Both the position numbers and the translations under genes were made by a program. From the NCBI RefSeq assembly GCF_965661665.1, contig NZ_CBFIEO010000019.1, forward strand, positions 1-43,110: a DNA stretch of 43,110 bases, written 5' to 3'. The notes below the pieces were generated by a model, which saw only the letters and a list, made by a program, of their open reading frames with translations, made no database searches and had not been told where the DNA came from. This DNA is from Cognatiyoonia sp965661665. Its GTDB lineage: Bacteria > Pseudomonadota > Alphaproteobacteria > Rhodobacterales > Rhodobacteraceae. Of the stretch, positions 25,231-34,033 are shown piece by piece (position 1 is the first letter of the stretch; the number at the start of each line of letters is the position of its first letter).

Positions 25231-26507
25231 TAAGATTTCAAGATGCTCTTTCCGGCGTAGACGGCTGTTTCGCCCAACACTTCTTCGATCCGAATAAGCT
25301 GATTGTATTTTGCCAAACGGTCGGAGCGGGAAAGGGAGCCAGTCTTGATCTGACCGCAATTCGTGGCAACGGCGAGGTCGGAGATGGTGGCATCCTCCGT
25401 CTCGCCCGAGCGGTGCGACATGACATTGCTGTAGCGGGCACGGTGCGCCATCTCGACCGCTTGAAGAGTTTCTGTCAAGCTACCGATTTGATTGACTTTT
25501 ACGAGCATAGAGTTCGCCACGCCCCGCGCGATACCATCGGCCAAACGGGTTGGGTTGGTTACGAAAAGATCGTCGCCCACAAGCTGGACTTTGTCGCCAA
25601 TGAGATCGGTGAGCATCTTCCAGCCCTCCCAGTCATCCTCATCCATACCGTCCTCGATGGAGATGATCGGATAGTCTTTGCAAAGGTCTGCGAGGTATTG
25701 TGCGTTTTCCGCAGATGTGAGCGATTTGCCTTCACCCACCATCTCATACTTGCCATCCTTGTAGTATTCAGAGGAGGCGCAATCGAGGGCGAGGTAGATG
25801 TCTTCGCCAAGCTTGTAGCCTGCTTTTTCAACGGACCTTTTGATGAAGTCCAAAGCAACACGCGTGCTTTCCAGATTTGGCGCAAAGCCGCCTTCATCGC
25901 CGATGCCAGTGTTGTGGCCGGCGATGGACAGTTCTTTTTTTAACGTGTGGAAGACTTCGGCACCCATGCGGATCGCTTCGCGGATGTTGGAGGCAGAGAC
26001 TGGCATGATCATGAATTCTTGGATGTCGATTGGGTTGTCAGCATGTTCGCCGCCATTGATGATGTTCATCATAGGCACCGGCAGGGTGCGGGCCGAAGTG
26101 CCGCCGACATAGCGGAACAGGGGCTGCGCGGTGTAGTCTGCTGCGGCCTTGGCAACGGCGAGAGACACGCCAAGGATCGCGTTTGCGCCCAAGCGGCCTT
26201 TGTTTGGTGTGCCATCAAGTTCGATCATCGCTTGGTCGATGGCGACCTGTTCAATCGCGTCAAAGCCGACCAAGGCTTCTGCGATCTCGCCGTTCACGGC
26301 GGCCACAGCTTCCAAGACGCCTTTGCCCATGTAACGGGATTTGTCCCCGTCGCGTTTTTCCACAGCCTCATGCGCGCCAGTGGAGGCCCCCGATGGCACC
26401 GCCGCGCGGCCCATCGTGCCGTCTTCGAGGATCACATCGACTTCAACAGTTGGGTTGCCGCGGCTGTCGAGGATTTCGCGGGCGTGAATGTCGATAATGG
26501 TACTCAT
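25230..26507 (-). CDS. eno: Enolase
   Basis: Enolase interconverts 2-phosphoglycerate and phosphoenolpyruvate in glycolysis and gluconeogenesis. The 425-residue protein shows EILDSRGNPTVEVDV (residues 10-24), GRAAVPSGASTGAHEA, NTGIGDEGGFAP near 205, the metal ligands in ALDCASSEYY and SIEDGMDEDDW, VGDDLFVTNP near 315 and VMSHRSGETED near 365. All catalytic regions are intact. The GNAT gene starts on its stop codon. Confidence 0.98.
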   Translation of the reverse strand: MSTIIDIHAREILDSRGNPTVEVDVILEDGTMGRAAVPSGASTGAHEAVEKRDGDKSRYMGKGVLEAVAAVNGEIAEALVGFDAIEQVAIDQAMIELDGTPNKGRLGANAILGVSLAVAKAAADYTAQPLFRYVGGTSARTLPVPMMNIINGGEHADNPIDIQEFMIMPVSASNIREAIRMGAEVFHTLKKELSIAGHNTGIGDEGGFAPNLESTRVALDFIKRSVEKAGYKLGEDIYLALDCASSEYYKDGKYEMVGEGKSLTSAENAQYLADLCKDYPIISIEDGMDEDDWEGWKMLTDLIGDKVQLVGDDLFVTNPTRLADGIARGVANSMLVKVNQIGSLTETLQAVEMAHRARYSNVMSHRSGETEDATISDLAVATNCGQIKTGSLSRSDRLAKYNQLIRIEEVLGETAVYAGKSILKS

Positions 26508-26542
26508 GTCTAAAGTCCTTTGGGAGGTCGTTGTAGGAGTGG

Positions 26543-27436
26543 CTATACCTTGGCTTCTTCCGCAGGGGAAGGTTGCAGGCCGCGGGATTCGCGCCAGAGA
26601 GTGAAAATACCGGCAGAAATGATGATGGTGACGCCGATGATTGTGGGCAGGTCGGGCACCTCAGCGAAGGTTATTCCTGCGACGAGAATGGCGAAGGGCA
26701 TCCGAGCATAGCGGAAAGAGGAGATGACGGCGGCATTCCCGATACGGGTGGCGGCGATGATAAGGAGGTAGGCAATCAATCCAATGGCCACGCATCCGAT
26801 TAGCAGAAGCGCGACGGTCAGGTTTGGAATGACGAAAGCGCCCCCTTGGAGTGGCATCAATGCCCAACCCGCGAAAATCAGGCAGATGAGCGCATGGATG
26901 GAAAGTTGCACGCCTGTGATATCGACCGTCACCGCGCGCGTGGTGATGTCGCGGGCAGCAAGGCCAAGCATGCCGCCAACGGCTAGTAGAGTGAGGGGGG
27001 TGAAGCTGTCTGTGCCTGGGCGTAAGACGATCAAGACGCCGATGAACCCAATCCCAATGGCGAGCCAGCGGCGCCAACCGACATTTTGGCCCAGAAACAT
27101 CGCCGCGCCCATTGCGACGACAAGGGGTGTCGCTTGGATCACGGCGGAGGCCGTGGTGAGTGGGATCGTGGCAAGCGCGTTGACAAAAAAGAGGGTACCC
27201 AGAACTTCAAAGGATGATCGCAGCAGCACCAACGGGTCAAGATAGGCGCGTGTCCAGAGCTTTTGCCCGCGCAGAAGCTGCCAAAGCAAAAGAATTAGCG
27301 TACCTCCAGCGCCAATCACCATGATGATCTGGCCTGTGGGGAGCGTGGCGGAGATCATTTTGATAAACGCATCCTCCACAGCGAATGCGCTCATTGAGAC
27401 GGTCATCAGCAGCGCGCCGCGCAGGTTTTCCGTCAT
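26543..27436 (-). CDS. EamA/DMT-family permease
   Basis: This 297-residue inner-membrane protein has ten predicted hydrophobic segments in two EamA repeats (about 5-140, 150-285). SAFAVEDAFIKMI near the start and a second-half ISSFRYARMPFAILVAGITFAEVPD are typical of the group. The substrate is unknown. It overlaps the fur/mur gene by four bases (ATGA), so the two are coupled, and it ends 35 bases before eno. Confidence 0.88.
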   Translation of the reverse strand: MTENLRGALLMTVSMSAFAVEDAFIKMISATLPTGQIIMVIGAGGTLILLLWQLLRGQKLWTRAYLDPLVLLRSSFEVLGTLFFVNALATIPLTTASAVIQATPLVVAMGAAMFLGQNVGWRRWLAIGIGFIGVLIVLRPGTDSFTPLTLLAVGGMLGLAARDITTRAVTVDITGVQLSIHALICLIFAGWALMPLQGGAFVIPNLTVALLLIGCVAIGLIAYLLIIAATRIGNAAVISSFRYARMPFAILVAGITFAEVPDLPTIIGVTIIISAGIFTLWRESRGLQPSPAEEAKV

Positions 27437-27852
27437 GATTGGAGTTTCTTGATCGGGACGCCATAAAGCTCAAGCCGGTGGCCCATCAGTTTGTAGCCCA
27501 GTTTTTCAGCGATTCTTTCTTGCAGGGCTTCAATCTCTTCATCGACGAACTCGATCACTTCGCCGGAATTAACGTCAATGAGGTGATCATGGTGATCGCC
27601 ATCTGCGGTTTCATAGCGCGCACGCCCGTCGCCGAACTCATGCTTCTCAAGTATACCTGTCTCTTCAAATAGTTTGACCGTGCGATAGACGGTGGCCAGT
27701 GAAATGCTCGCATCCTCAGCAGTGGCGCGGCGGAAAAGTTCCTCCACGTCCGGATGGTCAGTGGCGGCTTCAAGGACGGAGGCAATGACGCGGCGCTGCC
27801 CCGTCATGCGCAAGCCAAGGTCTTCGCATCTTTGGATGATACTTGTCGTCAT
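27433..27852 (-). CDS. Fur-family metal regulator (Fur/Mur type)
   Basis: This 139-residue repressor has an N-terminal winged helix (LRMTGQRRVIASVLEAA, SLATVYRTVKLFEETGI) and a metal-sensing C-terminal half with HHDH at 87-90 followed by LIDVNSGEVIEFVDEEIE. It lacks the CxxC pairs of structural zinc sites, having one Cys only. That fits alphaproteobacterial Mur/Fur proteins, which often respond to manganese. The metal and target genes cannot be decided here. It is coupled to the downstream EamA gene. Confidence 0.92.
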   Translation of the reverse strand: MTTSIIQRCEDLGLRMTGQRRVIASVLEAATDHPDVEELFRRATAEDASISLATVYRTVKLFEETGILEKHEFGDGRARYETADGDHHDHLIDVNSGEVIEFVDEEIEALQERIAEKLGYKLMGHRLELYGVPIKKLQS

Positions 27853-27916
27853 TGCATCCCACCGCTGGTCTTGACGCTTTCATAGCTTGGGCAGCGGCGC
27901 GATGGAACCACTCGAT

Positions 27917-28763
27917 TTAGAGCGTGAGTGTGCCTGTCATCGTGCGCACCGCCTGTCCGCTGATGGTGACGGAAAACGGGTCTTGCATTGTGGTGTCTTT
28001 GATCAAGGACGGTCGCCCCATATCGACACCTTGGTGGATGGTTAGGGTGAGCGGTGTCCCAAGCCTGTCTTGCTTGAGCGCGGCAAGGGCAGCTGAGGCG
28101 CTACCTGTCGGCGGGTCCTCTGCGATATTGTCGAGGGGGGGAACATGCGGGCGTTGATTGTATCGCCTTGCCGAGTGTAAGCGAAGACGGCGAAATTCAG
28201 TTCGGTTGGGTAGGCATCAGCGGCGGCGCGGAAGGCATCGGTGATAGGCGCGCATTGCGACAGGACGTCGTTGGAGGCAAGCTCAACCATCGTGAAGATC
28301 AAACCGACAGCAGCCTGCACGGGCGCATGGGTTGCGGTGGTGATGGACGTTGCATCGATGCCCAGACATCGCGCGACCGCTTCTGGGTCCAAATCAGAAC
28401 CCAATACCAATGGTACAGTTGTCGTGAAGGCCGGGCTGTCACCTTCAAATATGCAGGGGATCGGGCCTACGCCCAACTCAAGCGTCATCGGTCCGTCGTG
28501 GCCCAGATCGCGCAGAACAATTGATGTGCCGATCATGGGATGACCTGCAAAGGGCACTTCCATAGTCGGGGTGGAAATCGAACTTTGGTTGTGTTTTCTG
28601 AATCGACGGGCGGGTAAACGATGGTTGTTTCTGAGAAATTTAATTCCCGCGCGATCTTTTGCAGTTGGTCTTCTTTCAGGGAAGTTGCATCTGGAATGAC
28701 GGCAAACTTATTGCCGCCAAAAGCGCAATCGGTGAAGACGTCATAAACAACGAAAGAGGTCAT
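27917..28763 (-). pseudogene. PhzF-family isomerase gene with two frameshifts
   Basis: PhzF-like epimerases share a diaminopimelate-epimerase fold. Segment one from ATG 28763 (SFVVYDVFTDCAFGGNKFAV, ELNFSETTIVYPP) loses frame near 28572-28582 just before the conserved EVPFAGHPMIGT. Segment two keeps that block and the middle domain down to INARMF. A second shift at a run of seven C (G7 on plus, 28135-28141) then throws NIAEDPPTGSASAALAAL and the rest, to a TAA at 27919-27917, into a third frame. Without the two single-base changes the protein would be full length, about 282 residues. Sequencing error at homopolymers is an alternative. Confidence 0.88.
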
Positions 28764-28781
28764 CAGCGCCCCCAGATGTGC

Positions 28782-30032
28782 TTAACTCAGTTGCACCAAA
28801 GCGTGACGCTTCTTGCCCGCGCTCAGCTTCATGGGCTTGGACAGCATATTCGCATCGACCATGAGACCCGCATTCGACAGAGGTTCGTCGTCCAATTTTG
28901 CGCCATTCTCTGCAATCAGGCGTTTGGCTTCCTTGCCGCTGCCCGCGAGTCCGGATTTCACGATCAGTTGCACGATGGAGATGCCATCGCCGATGTCATT
29001 GGCACTTAGCGTTAGTGTCGGCAAATCGTCTCCGACGCCGCCTTTCTCAAAAACCTCGCGCGCTGTCGCCTCCGCCGCTTTCGCAGCTTCTGTGCCATGC
29101 AGCAATATTGTGACCTCGTTGGCGAGGATGATCTTAGCGTCGTTAACCTCAGACCCTTTGAGCGCGCCGAGACGGTCGCATTCTTCGACGGGAAGCTCCG
29201 TAAAGATTTTCAGGAACTTACCGGTGTCGGCATCAGTGGTGTTGCGCCAGAACTGCCAAAACTCATATGGCGAAAGCATATCGCCGTTCAGCCAAACAGC
29301 CCCGCCTTGCGACTTGCCCATCTTGCGACCGTCAGAGGTGGTCAGAAGCGGTGTCGTCAGGCCATAAATCTCCTGATCCAAGACGCGACGTGTCAAGTCG
29401 ATACCGTTGACGATGTTGCCCCATTGATCTGACCCGCCCATTTGCAAAAGGCAGCCATAACGGCGGTTCAGCTCAAGGAAGTCATAGGCCTGCAGGATCA
29501 TGTAGTTGAACTCAAGAAACGACAGCGACTGTTCCCGATCGAGCCGCGATTTCACGCTTTCGAACGATAACATCCGATTGACGGAGAAGTGCCGCCCGAT
29601 GTCGCGCAGGAAGGACAGGTAATTTAGATCATCCAGCCATTCGGCATTGTTAAGCATCAACGCATCCGTCGGCCCATCGCCGTAGGTCAGGTATTTCGCA
29701 AAGACCTGCTTCATGCTTTTGATGTTGGCCTCAATCCCAGCTTCATCGAGCAGGGGGCGTTCGTCTGAGCGGAAGGACGGGTCGCCCACCTTGGTTGTGC
29801 CGCCGCCCATCAAGGTGATCGGCTTGCCGCCGCACTTTTGGAACCAGCGCAGCACCATGATGTTCATTAAGTGCCCGACGTGAAGCGATTTTGCGGTCGC
29901 ATCGTAGCCAATATAGGCGGGCACTACACCCGCACTGATCGCGTCATCCAAACCTTGATAATCGGTGCAATCGGCTAGGAAGCCGCGCTTCATCATCACT
30001 GCTATAAAATCGGACTTCGGATGGTAGGTCAT
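28782..30032 (-). CDS. tyrS: Tyrosine-tRNA ligase
   Basis: This 416-residue class I synthetase charges tRNA-Tyr. The HIGH motif is HVGH (residues about 51-54) after YIGYDATAKSL. GGSDQWGNIVNGIDL near 200 binds tyrosine and tRNA. KMSKS appears as KMGKS near 238. The C-terminal S4-like domain ends in KPMKLSAGKKRHALVQL. Length is normal. It is divergent from anmK with a 63-base gap. Confidence 0.97.
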   Translation of the reverse strand: MTYHPKSDFIAVMMKRGFLADCTDYQGLDDAISAGVVPAYIGYDATAKSLHVGHLMNIMVLRWFQKCGGKPITLMGGGTTKVGDPSFRSDERPLLDEAGIEANIKSMKQVFAKYLTYGDGPTDALMLNNAEWLDDLNYLSFLRDIGRHFSVNRMLSFESVKSRLDREQSLSFLEFNYMILQAYDFLELNRRYGCLLQMGGSDQWGNIVNGIDLTRRVLDQEIYGLTTPLLTTSDGRKMGKSQGGAVWLNGDMLSPYEFWQFWRNTTDADTGKFLKIFTELPVEECDRLGALKGSEVNDAKIILANEVTILLHGTEAAKAAEATAREVFEKGGVGDDLPTLTLSANDIGDGISIVQLIVKSGLAGSGKEAKRLIAENGAKLDDEPLSNAGLMVDANMLSKPMKLSAGKKRHALVQLS

Positions 30033-30095
30033 AGTCTTGTTCCCAAAGGCGTTTCACGCCACTCTATAAGGCGCACAATGGGGCAGGGAAAGTGC

Positions 30096-31196
30096 ATGTT
30101 GAAGAATCGCGTTCTGCAAGCGGCGGGAACCATGTCGGGTACATCGCTCGACGGGGTGGATGTGGCCCAGATCGAAACTGACGGCCATCGTATTCACGGG
30201 TTTGGGGAGACTGCTTTTCGACCTTACACGGATGGTGAGCAGGCCCAACTGCGTGACGCATTAGGCAACTGGCAGGATGACGATATTGCGGATGTCTCGG
30301 AACTGATCGAGACGGCGCACGCACAAGCCCTGACACCGTTTGAAGACGCGGAGGTGATTGGTTTTCATGGTCAAACCCTCGCACATGAACCCGGCGGGCG
30401 CGGCACGCATCAGGCGGGGGATGGTCAGATGCTGGCGGAAGTGCTGCAAAAGCCGGTTGTCTGGGATTTTCGCAAAGCGGATGTTGACCTCGGCGGGCAG
30501 GGTGCGCCGCTGGCTCCGTTCTACCACTTCGCATTGGCAAAACGGATTGGCGCGACGGAACCATTGGCCTTTCTCAACCTAGGCGGCGTGGCCAACCTGA
30601 CTTGGATTGATCCGACGGCAGAGCGCCCAGAAGACAAAGGCGTAATGCTCGCTTTCGACACTGGACCTGCCAATGCGCCGCTCAACGATCTCATGCGCGC
30701 GCGGCTGTTGCAGCCTTACGATGCGGATGGTGCCACTGCGCAATCTGGCAGGGTCGATGGTGAGATCATTGGGCGGTTTCTGACCAACGCCTATTTCTAC
30801 CGAGTGCCGCCCAAGTCGTTGGACCGCGATGCCTTCGCCTTACTGCTCGTTGACCTCAAAGACCACACCACAGAAGACGCGGCAGCGACCCTTACGGCGG
30901 CTTGCGCGCTGAGTGTTGGGGAGGGGCTGCGCCATTGCCCAAGCCCGCCTACACGCATCCTTGTTGCTGGCGGAGGCCGTAAGAACCCGACGTTGATGCA
31001 GATGCTGTCGTTCAGCCTCGATTGTCCGGTGATGCCGGTTGAAGAGGTTGAGCTGGATGGTGACATGCTCGAAGCGCAAGCCTTTGCGCATCTGGCGGCA
31101 CGGGTCGTCAACGGTTTGCCGACGAGTTGCTCCACCACAACGGGCGTCAAAGCCGCGGTCTGTGGCGGAACGTTGAGCATGCCGAAAAGCGGCTGA
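30096..31196 (+). CDS. anmK: Anhydro-N-acetylmuramic acid kinase
   Basis: AnmK phosphorylates 1,6-anhydro-MurNAc while opening its ring, in peptidoglycan recycling. The 366-residue protein shows AAGTMSGTSLDGVDVA (residues 9-24), IGFHGQTLAHEP near 90, DFRKADVDLGGQGAPLAPFYH near 130, LNLGGVANLTWI near 166, DTGPANAPLND near 190 and ILVAGGGRKNPTLM near 288. The ATG at 30096 follows GGGAAAG; upstream in-frame starts fall in the tyrS promoter gap. It ends base-to-base against mttB. Confidence 0.95.
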   Translation: MLKNRVLQAAGTMSGTSLDGVDVAQIETDGHRIHGFGETAFRPYTDGEQAQLRDALGNWQDDDIADVSELIETAHAQALTPFEDAEVIGFHGQTLAHEPGGRGTHQAGDGQMLAEVLQKPVVWDFRKADVDLGGQGAPLAPFYHFALAKRIGATEPLAFLNLGGVANLTWIDPTAERPEDKGVMLAFDTGPANAPLNDLMRARLLQPYDADGATAQSGRVDGEIIGRFLTNAYFYRVPPKSLDRDAFALLLVDLKDHTTEDAAATLTAACALSVGEGLRHCPSPPTRILVAGGGRKNPTLMQMLSFSLDCPVMPVEEVELDGDMLEAQAFAHLAARVVNGLPTSCSTTTGVKAAVCGGTLSMPKSG

Positions 31197-32756
31197 TTAC
31201 TGCGCCTTCAGGTGGATGTTGAAGCGCGCGCGGATGGCCTCATCCGTCGCAGGATCCAGCCACGCCGACGAAGGCTCTGACAGGATCTTCTCCTTTGCGG
31301 CCATCGCTGTTTCGATAAGGTCCGGCTTGTCGTTCTCCGCCCATTCCTTGGGGGAGGTTCGGTCGGCGACCTCTGGATAGATGTATTCCGTTTGCATCAG
31401 CGCCAAGGTCTGATCGGACCCCAAGTAGTGACCGGGGCCCTCCAGACAGACGGAGCGCATCGTGTCTAACCCCAATGTCGCCTCGTTCACCTCGATCCCG
31501 CGGACACAGCGCATTGCTTGGCCCAAGAGGTCGTTCCCAAGGATCAGGGACTCGTGACAGAACCCGAGGAGGGAAGCATGCATCCCCGCAGCCTCGTAAA
31601 CCATGTTCAGACCCGACAGCCCCGCCATAACGTTCGAGCACATCTGCTCCCACCCCGCTTGCATGTCAGGTAGCTTCGCGTCGGCAATTCCTGCCGCAGC
31701 ACCACCAGGGAGGCCGTAGAAATGATGCATCTGAGCGCAGCCAGCAGTCAGCAAGGCTTGTTCGCCCGATCCACCCGACATTGCACCTGTGCGCAGGTCA
31801 CTTACGAAAGGCCACGTGCCAAAGACAGCCGGATGCCCCGGTTTGATCGCGTTGACATATACAACACCGGCCAAACATTCCGCCACGGCCTGAACAATCG
31901 CGCCTGCAATCGGGGCAGGGGCCGTCGCCCCCGCTTGCCCCGCGGAAAGAAGCAGGACAGGCATCCCGCCTGCGATACATTTCTCCATCACCTGACAACT
32001 TTCAGTGGCAAACTTCATTGGTGGGACGACGAAACAGTTGGAGTTCAGCACGAAGGGTCGCACCCGCCATGCTTCCTCACTGCCCGCCATCATGTGAAGC
32101 ATCTCTAGGCAGTCATCGACAAAGTCCGGTTCGGTGAAAGATGTGCCGACGTGTTTCTTGGTGCCGGAAACGGCAGCGTAGATGGTGTTATAATCCATCT
32201 CCCGATTGTCGGGGATGTCGCGGCAGACCATTGGGCGTTGCAGGAAATGGATGTTGTCCATCCTGTCGACGATCTTGGCCGCGTCAAACAAATCCTGCAC
32301 GGTGCTGTCGCGGTATGCGCGGCCTTGCACGTCAACCATGTGTACCGCTGCACCGGCCGTGCCGTAATGAACCTTCGCGCCCGTCAGGTCCAAATCATGT
32401 TTTGGGTCGCGGCCATGCAAAGTGACCGATTTCGCGGCTTTGCCCAGCATCTGCATCACCAGCCTGCGCGGGAAGCGCAGGCGATTGTCGTCCCCAAGGA
32501 TTGCCCCTGCTTGGACCATCGCATCGACGCCAGATTCCGGCGCGTCGATGAGGCCGATCTCTTCCAGAGCCACGAGTGCTGCCTCATGGATGGCTTGGAT
32601 GTCGGCATCGGATAGGGGTTTGTAGGTGCCACCGGGCAGACCGGCGCGAACAGGGCGCAAATCTTCGGCAAGTTTGGCAGAGCGGAGCGCTGTTCGCGCT
32701 GCACGCCCGCCAGAGCGTCGCGGCCGTCCGTCACGCTGTGGAGTTTGATCGTTCAT
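31197..32756 (-). CDS. Trimethylamine methyltransferase (MttB) family protein, non-pyrrolysine
   Basis: This 519-residue TIM-barrel protein is an MttB-superfamily corrinoid methyltransferase. The N-terminus is arginine-rich (RRSGGRAARTALR). The barrel shows PLSDADIQAIHEAALVALEEIG, VHYGTAGAAVHMVD, PFVLNSNCFVVPPM and GCAQMHHFYGLPGGAAAG. Archaeal MttB reads an internal UAG as pyrrolysine; this gene has no internal stop, so it belongs to the non-Pyl branch, which includes glycine-betaine and related demethylases. The substrate is unknown. No corrinoid protein or reductive activase is adjacent. A 30-residue ORF with a strong ribosome site lies 41 bases upstream on the same strand. Confidence 0.9.
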   Translation of the reverse strand: MNDQTPQRDGRPRRSGGRAARTALRSAKLAEDLRPVRAGLPGGTYKPLSDADIQAIHEAALVALEEIGLIDAPESGVDAMVQAGAILGDDNRLRFPRRLVMQMLGKAAKSVTLHGRDPKHDLDLTGAKVHYGTAGAAVHMVDVQGRAYRDSTVQDLFDAAKIVDRMDNIHFLQRPMVCRDIPDNREMDYNTIYAAVSGTKKHVGTSFTEPDFVDDCLEMLHMMAGSEEAWRVRPFVLNSNCFVVPPMKFATESCQVMEKCIAGGMPVLLLSAGQAGATAPAPIAGAIVQAVAECLAGVVYVNAIKPGHPAVFGTWPFVSDLRTGAMSGGSGEQALLTAGCAQMHHFYGLPGGAAAGIADAKLPDMQAGWEQMCSNVMAGLSGLNMVYEAAGMHASLLGFCHESLILGNDLLGQAMRCVRGIEVNEATLGLDTMRSVCLEGPGHYLGSDQTLALMQTEYIYPEVADRTSPKEWAENDKPDLIETAMAAKEKILSEPSSAWLDPATDEAIRARFNIHLKAQ

Positions 32757-32797
32757 GGTTTTGGTCTTTCGTTGTGTGAGTAGAAAAGTCGAAGCTC

Positions 32798-32890
32798 TTA
32801 CTCACCAAACGGGCGACCGCGCGCAGCACGACCACGGCGAGCGCCGATGGTTCTGCTGACCAAAGCATATTTGATCCGACAGCGTGCCAA
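32798..32890 (-). CDS. Small arginine-rich ORF upstream of mttB
   Basis: A TTG at 32890-32888 with AAGGAG seven bases before it opens a 30-residue frame: M-ARCRIKYALVSRTIGARR-GRAARGRPFGE, ending at TAA 32800-32798. Nine residues are Arg. The mttB gene itself has a weak ribosome site and starts 41 bases later, so this could be a leader peptide or a small basic protein. It is not a family I can name. The main support is the strong, well-spaced Shine-Dalgarno. Confidence 0.35.
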   Translation of the reverse strand: MARCRIKYALVSRTIGARRGRAARGRPFGE

Positions 32891-33191
32891 ATGATCTCTC
32901 CTTTCCTGAACGTTAGAGAGAATCACAGCCGCGCATCTAGTTTAATTCCGACCTGATGTCGTTTTTACCTTTCAAGGACACATTTTTGCGATCAGTAGGG
33001 AAATGTCCTATCGCGATCCCATCCAGTGGGTTTTGGCGCATCCGCCGAACCATCAACCTTTTTTGGCCGAAAGGTACCCTGCATTTCGCAACCTTCAGCG
33101 CATGTATTTTAAACGGCCTCGTAAGGGGTTGAGCAGCGGGAAAAAGATGCTGATCTCAAGGCTCCTCCCAACTCAAAGAAGGAGTAACAAA
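32891..33191. other. 301-base gap between mttB region and barrel remnant
   Basis: No gene is seen. AGGACA (32975-32980) and TGTCCT (33004-33009) form an inverted repeat with partial extension, possibly an operator. Ribosome-site-like AAGGAG at 33179-33184 serves the barrel remnant. The promoters for both divergent genes should lie here, but I could not fix a -10/-35 pair. Confidence 0.35.
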
Positions 33192-33750
33192 ATGGTTCGG
33201 ACATATTTGGCGGCTGGTTTTGCGCTGGTGGCGCTGTCGACCGGCGCGGCGCAGGCGGAAACGACAATAGAGGGGACAGGTTTTTCTCTTCCAACTGAAC
33301 GGGCGCAAGCGGTCCTTGGCCGCGCGGATTGGACGGGTTTTTACGCCGGTGCGCAGCTGGGCTACGGCCGTGTTGATAATCCTTTTCGACAGTGAAGCGC
33401 GTGATCTCATTTACGGTCTGCATGCGTGCTACAACTATGACTGGACGCAAATCAGTGACAGCGGATCGGGGATTGATCTGGACAACGTTGCCCGCATGAA
33501 AGCCCGTGCTGGCTTGGATATGGGTCAATACATGCCCTATGTAACGCTTGGCGCGGCACAGGCGTGGACTGGCTAGGCGGTTAGTGTTGATGATCGTGGC
33601 ATATTTGGTGGTGTCGGTGTCGATTATCGCCTCAGCGATATGTTGAGCATGGGCGGCGAAATCCTCCAGCATCAGTTTGAAGACTTCCATGACAGTGGCG
33701 CGGATATTGATGCGACCATCTTGTCGGCACGGGTCAGCTATTCGTTCTGA
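33192..33750 (+). pseudogene. Outer-membrane beta-barrel protein remnant
   Basis: From ATG 33192, with AAGGAG before it, the frame gives a clear signal peptide (TYLAAGFALVALSTGAAQA) and the mature start DWTGFYAGAQLGYGRVDNPF, typical of Omp25/opacity-type eight-strand barrels. It then shifts frame near 33385. The second frame has IYGLHACYNYDWTQIS, NVARMKARAGLDMGQYMPYV, a TAG at 33574, then IFGGVGVDYRLSDMLSMGGE and an end VSYSF with terminal Phe as in outer-membrane barrels. The YNYDWT segment looks like two YD-containing strands fused, so a short internal deletion is likely as well. Confidence 0.85.
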
Positions 33751-33759
33751 TCAGACTTG

Positions 33760-34026
33760 TCAGGGTTTGTCGGACAAAAACGGATCGCTCACATCCGACT
33801 CGATGCTGTTGGCCAGCACCGTAAAGTCCCCGCTTTCGATCATGCTTTTGCTAATGTCGTAGATCGCGCGATGTGTGACCCGCGCAAGGGAAGTGCCGAT
33901 TGAAATCCGCGCCACGCCGATGTCATCAAGCGTGGCGCGGGTATAGTCTGCTGATCCGCTTGTGATGAGAATGTTGAGCGGTTTCGATAGAGCCGCCGTG
34001 AACCGCTGGATTGTCTCCAGATCGAG
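33760..34026 (-). pseudogene. Isocitrate lyase/PEP-mutase family, C-terminal fragment
   Basis: The minus strand carries 88 codons plus stop without a start: LDLETIQRFTAALSKPLNIL, DDIGVARISIGTSLARVTHRA, ending FLSDKP. This is the C-terminal part of ICL/PEPM-fold proteins, where DLETI, the VNVL strand and the LGVxRVS/SxGxxL block recur. The N-terminal two-thirds, including the catalytic loop, is missing. The homology stops at about 34026, within eight bases of the first codon of an oppositely oriented fragment. Confidence 0.72.
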
Positions 34027-34033
34027 GAGGAGC

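Noticed and set aside
1714..33576. UAG readthrough or pyrrolysine use, because comEC, ung and the barrel remnant each contain in-frame TAG and an mttB homologue is present
   Set aside because: The same genes also carry frameshifts, deletions or other stops, the mttB homologue has no internal TAG, and trpD ends normally with TAG.
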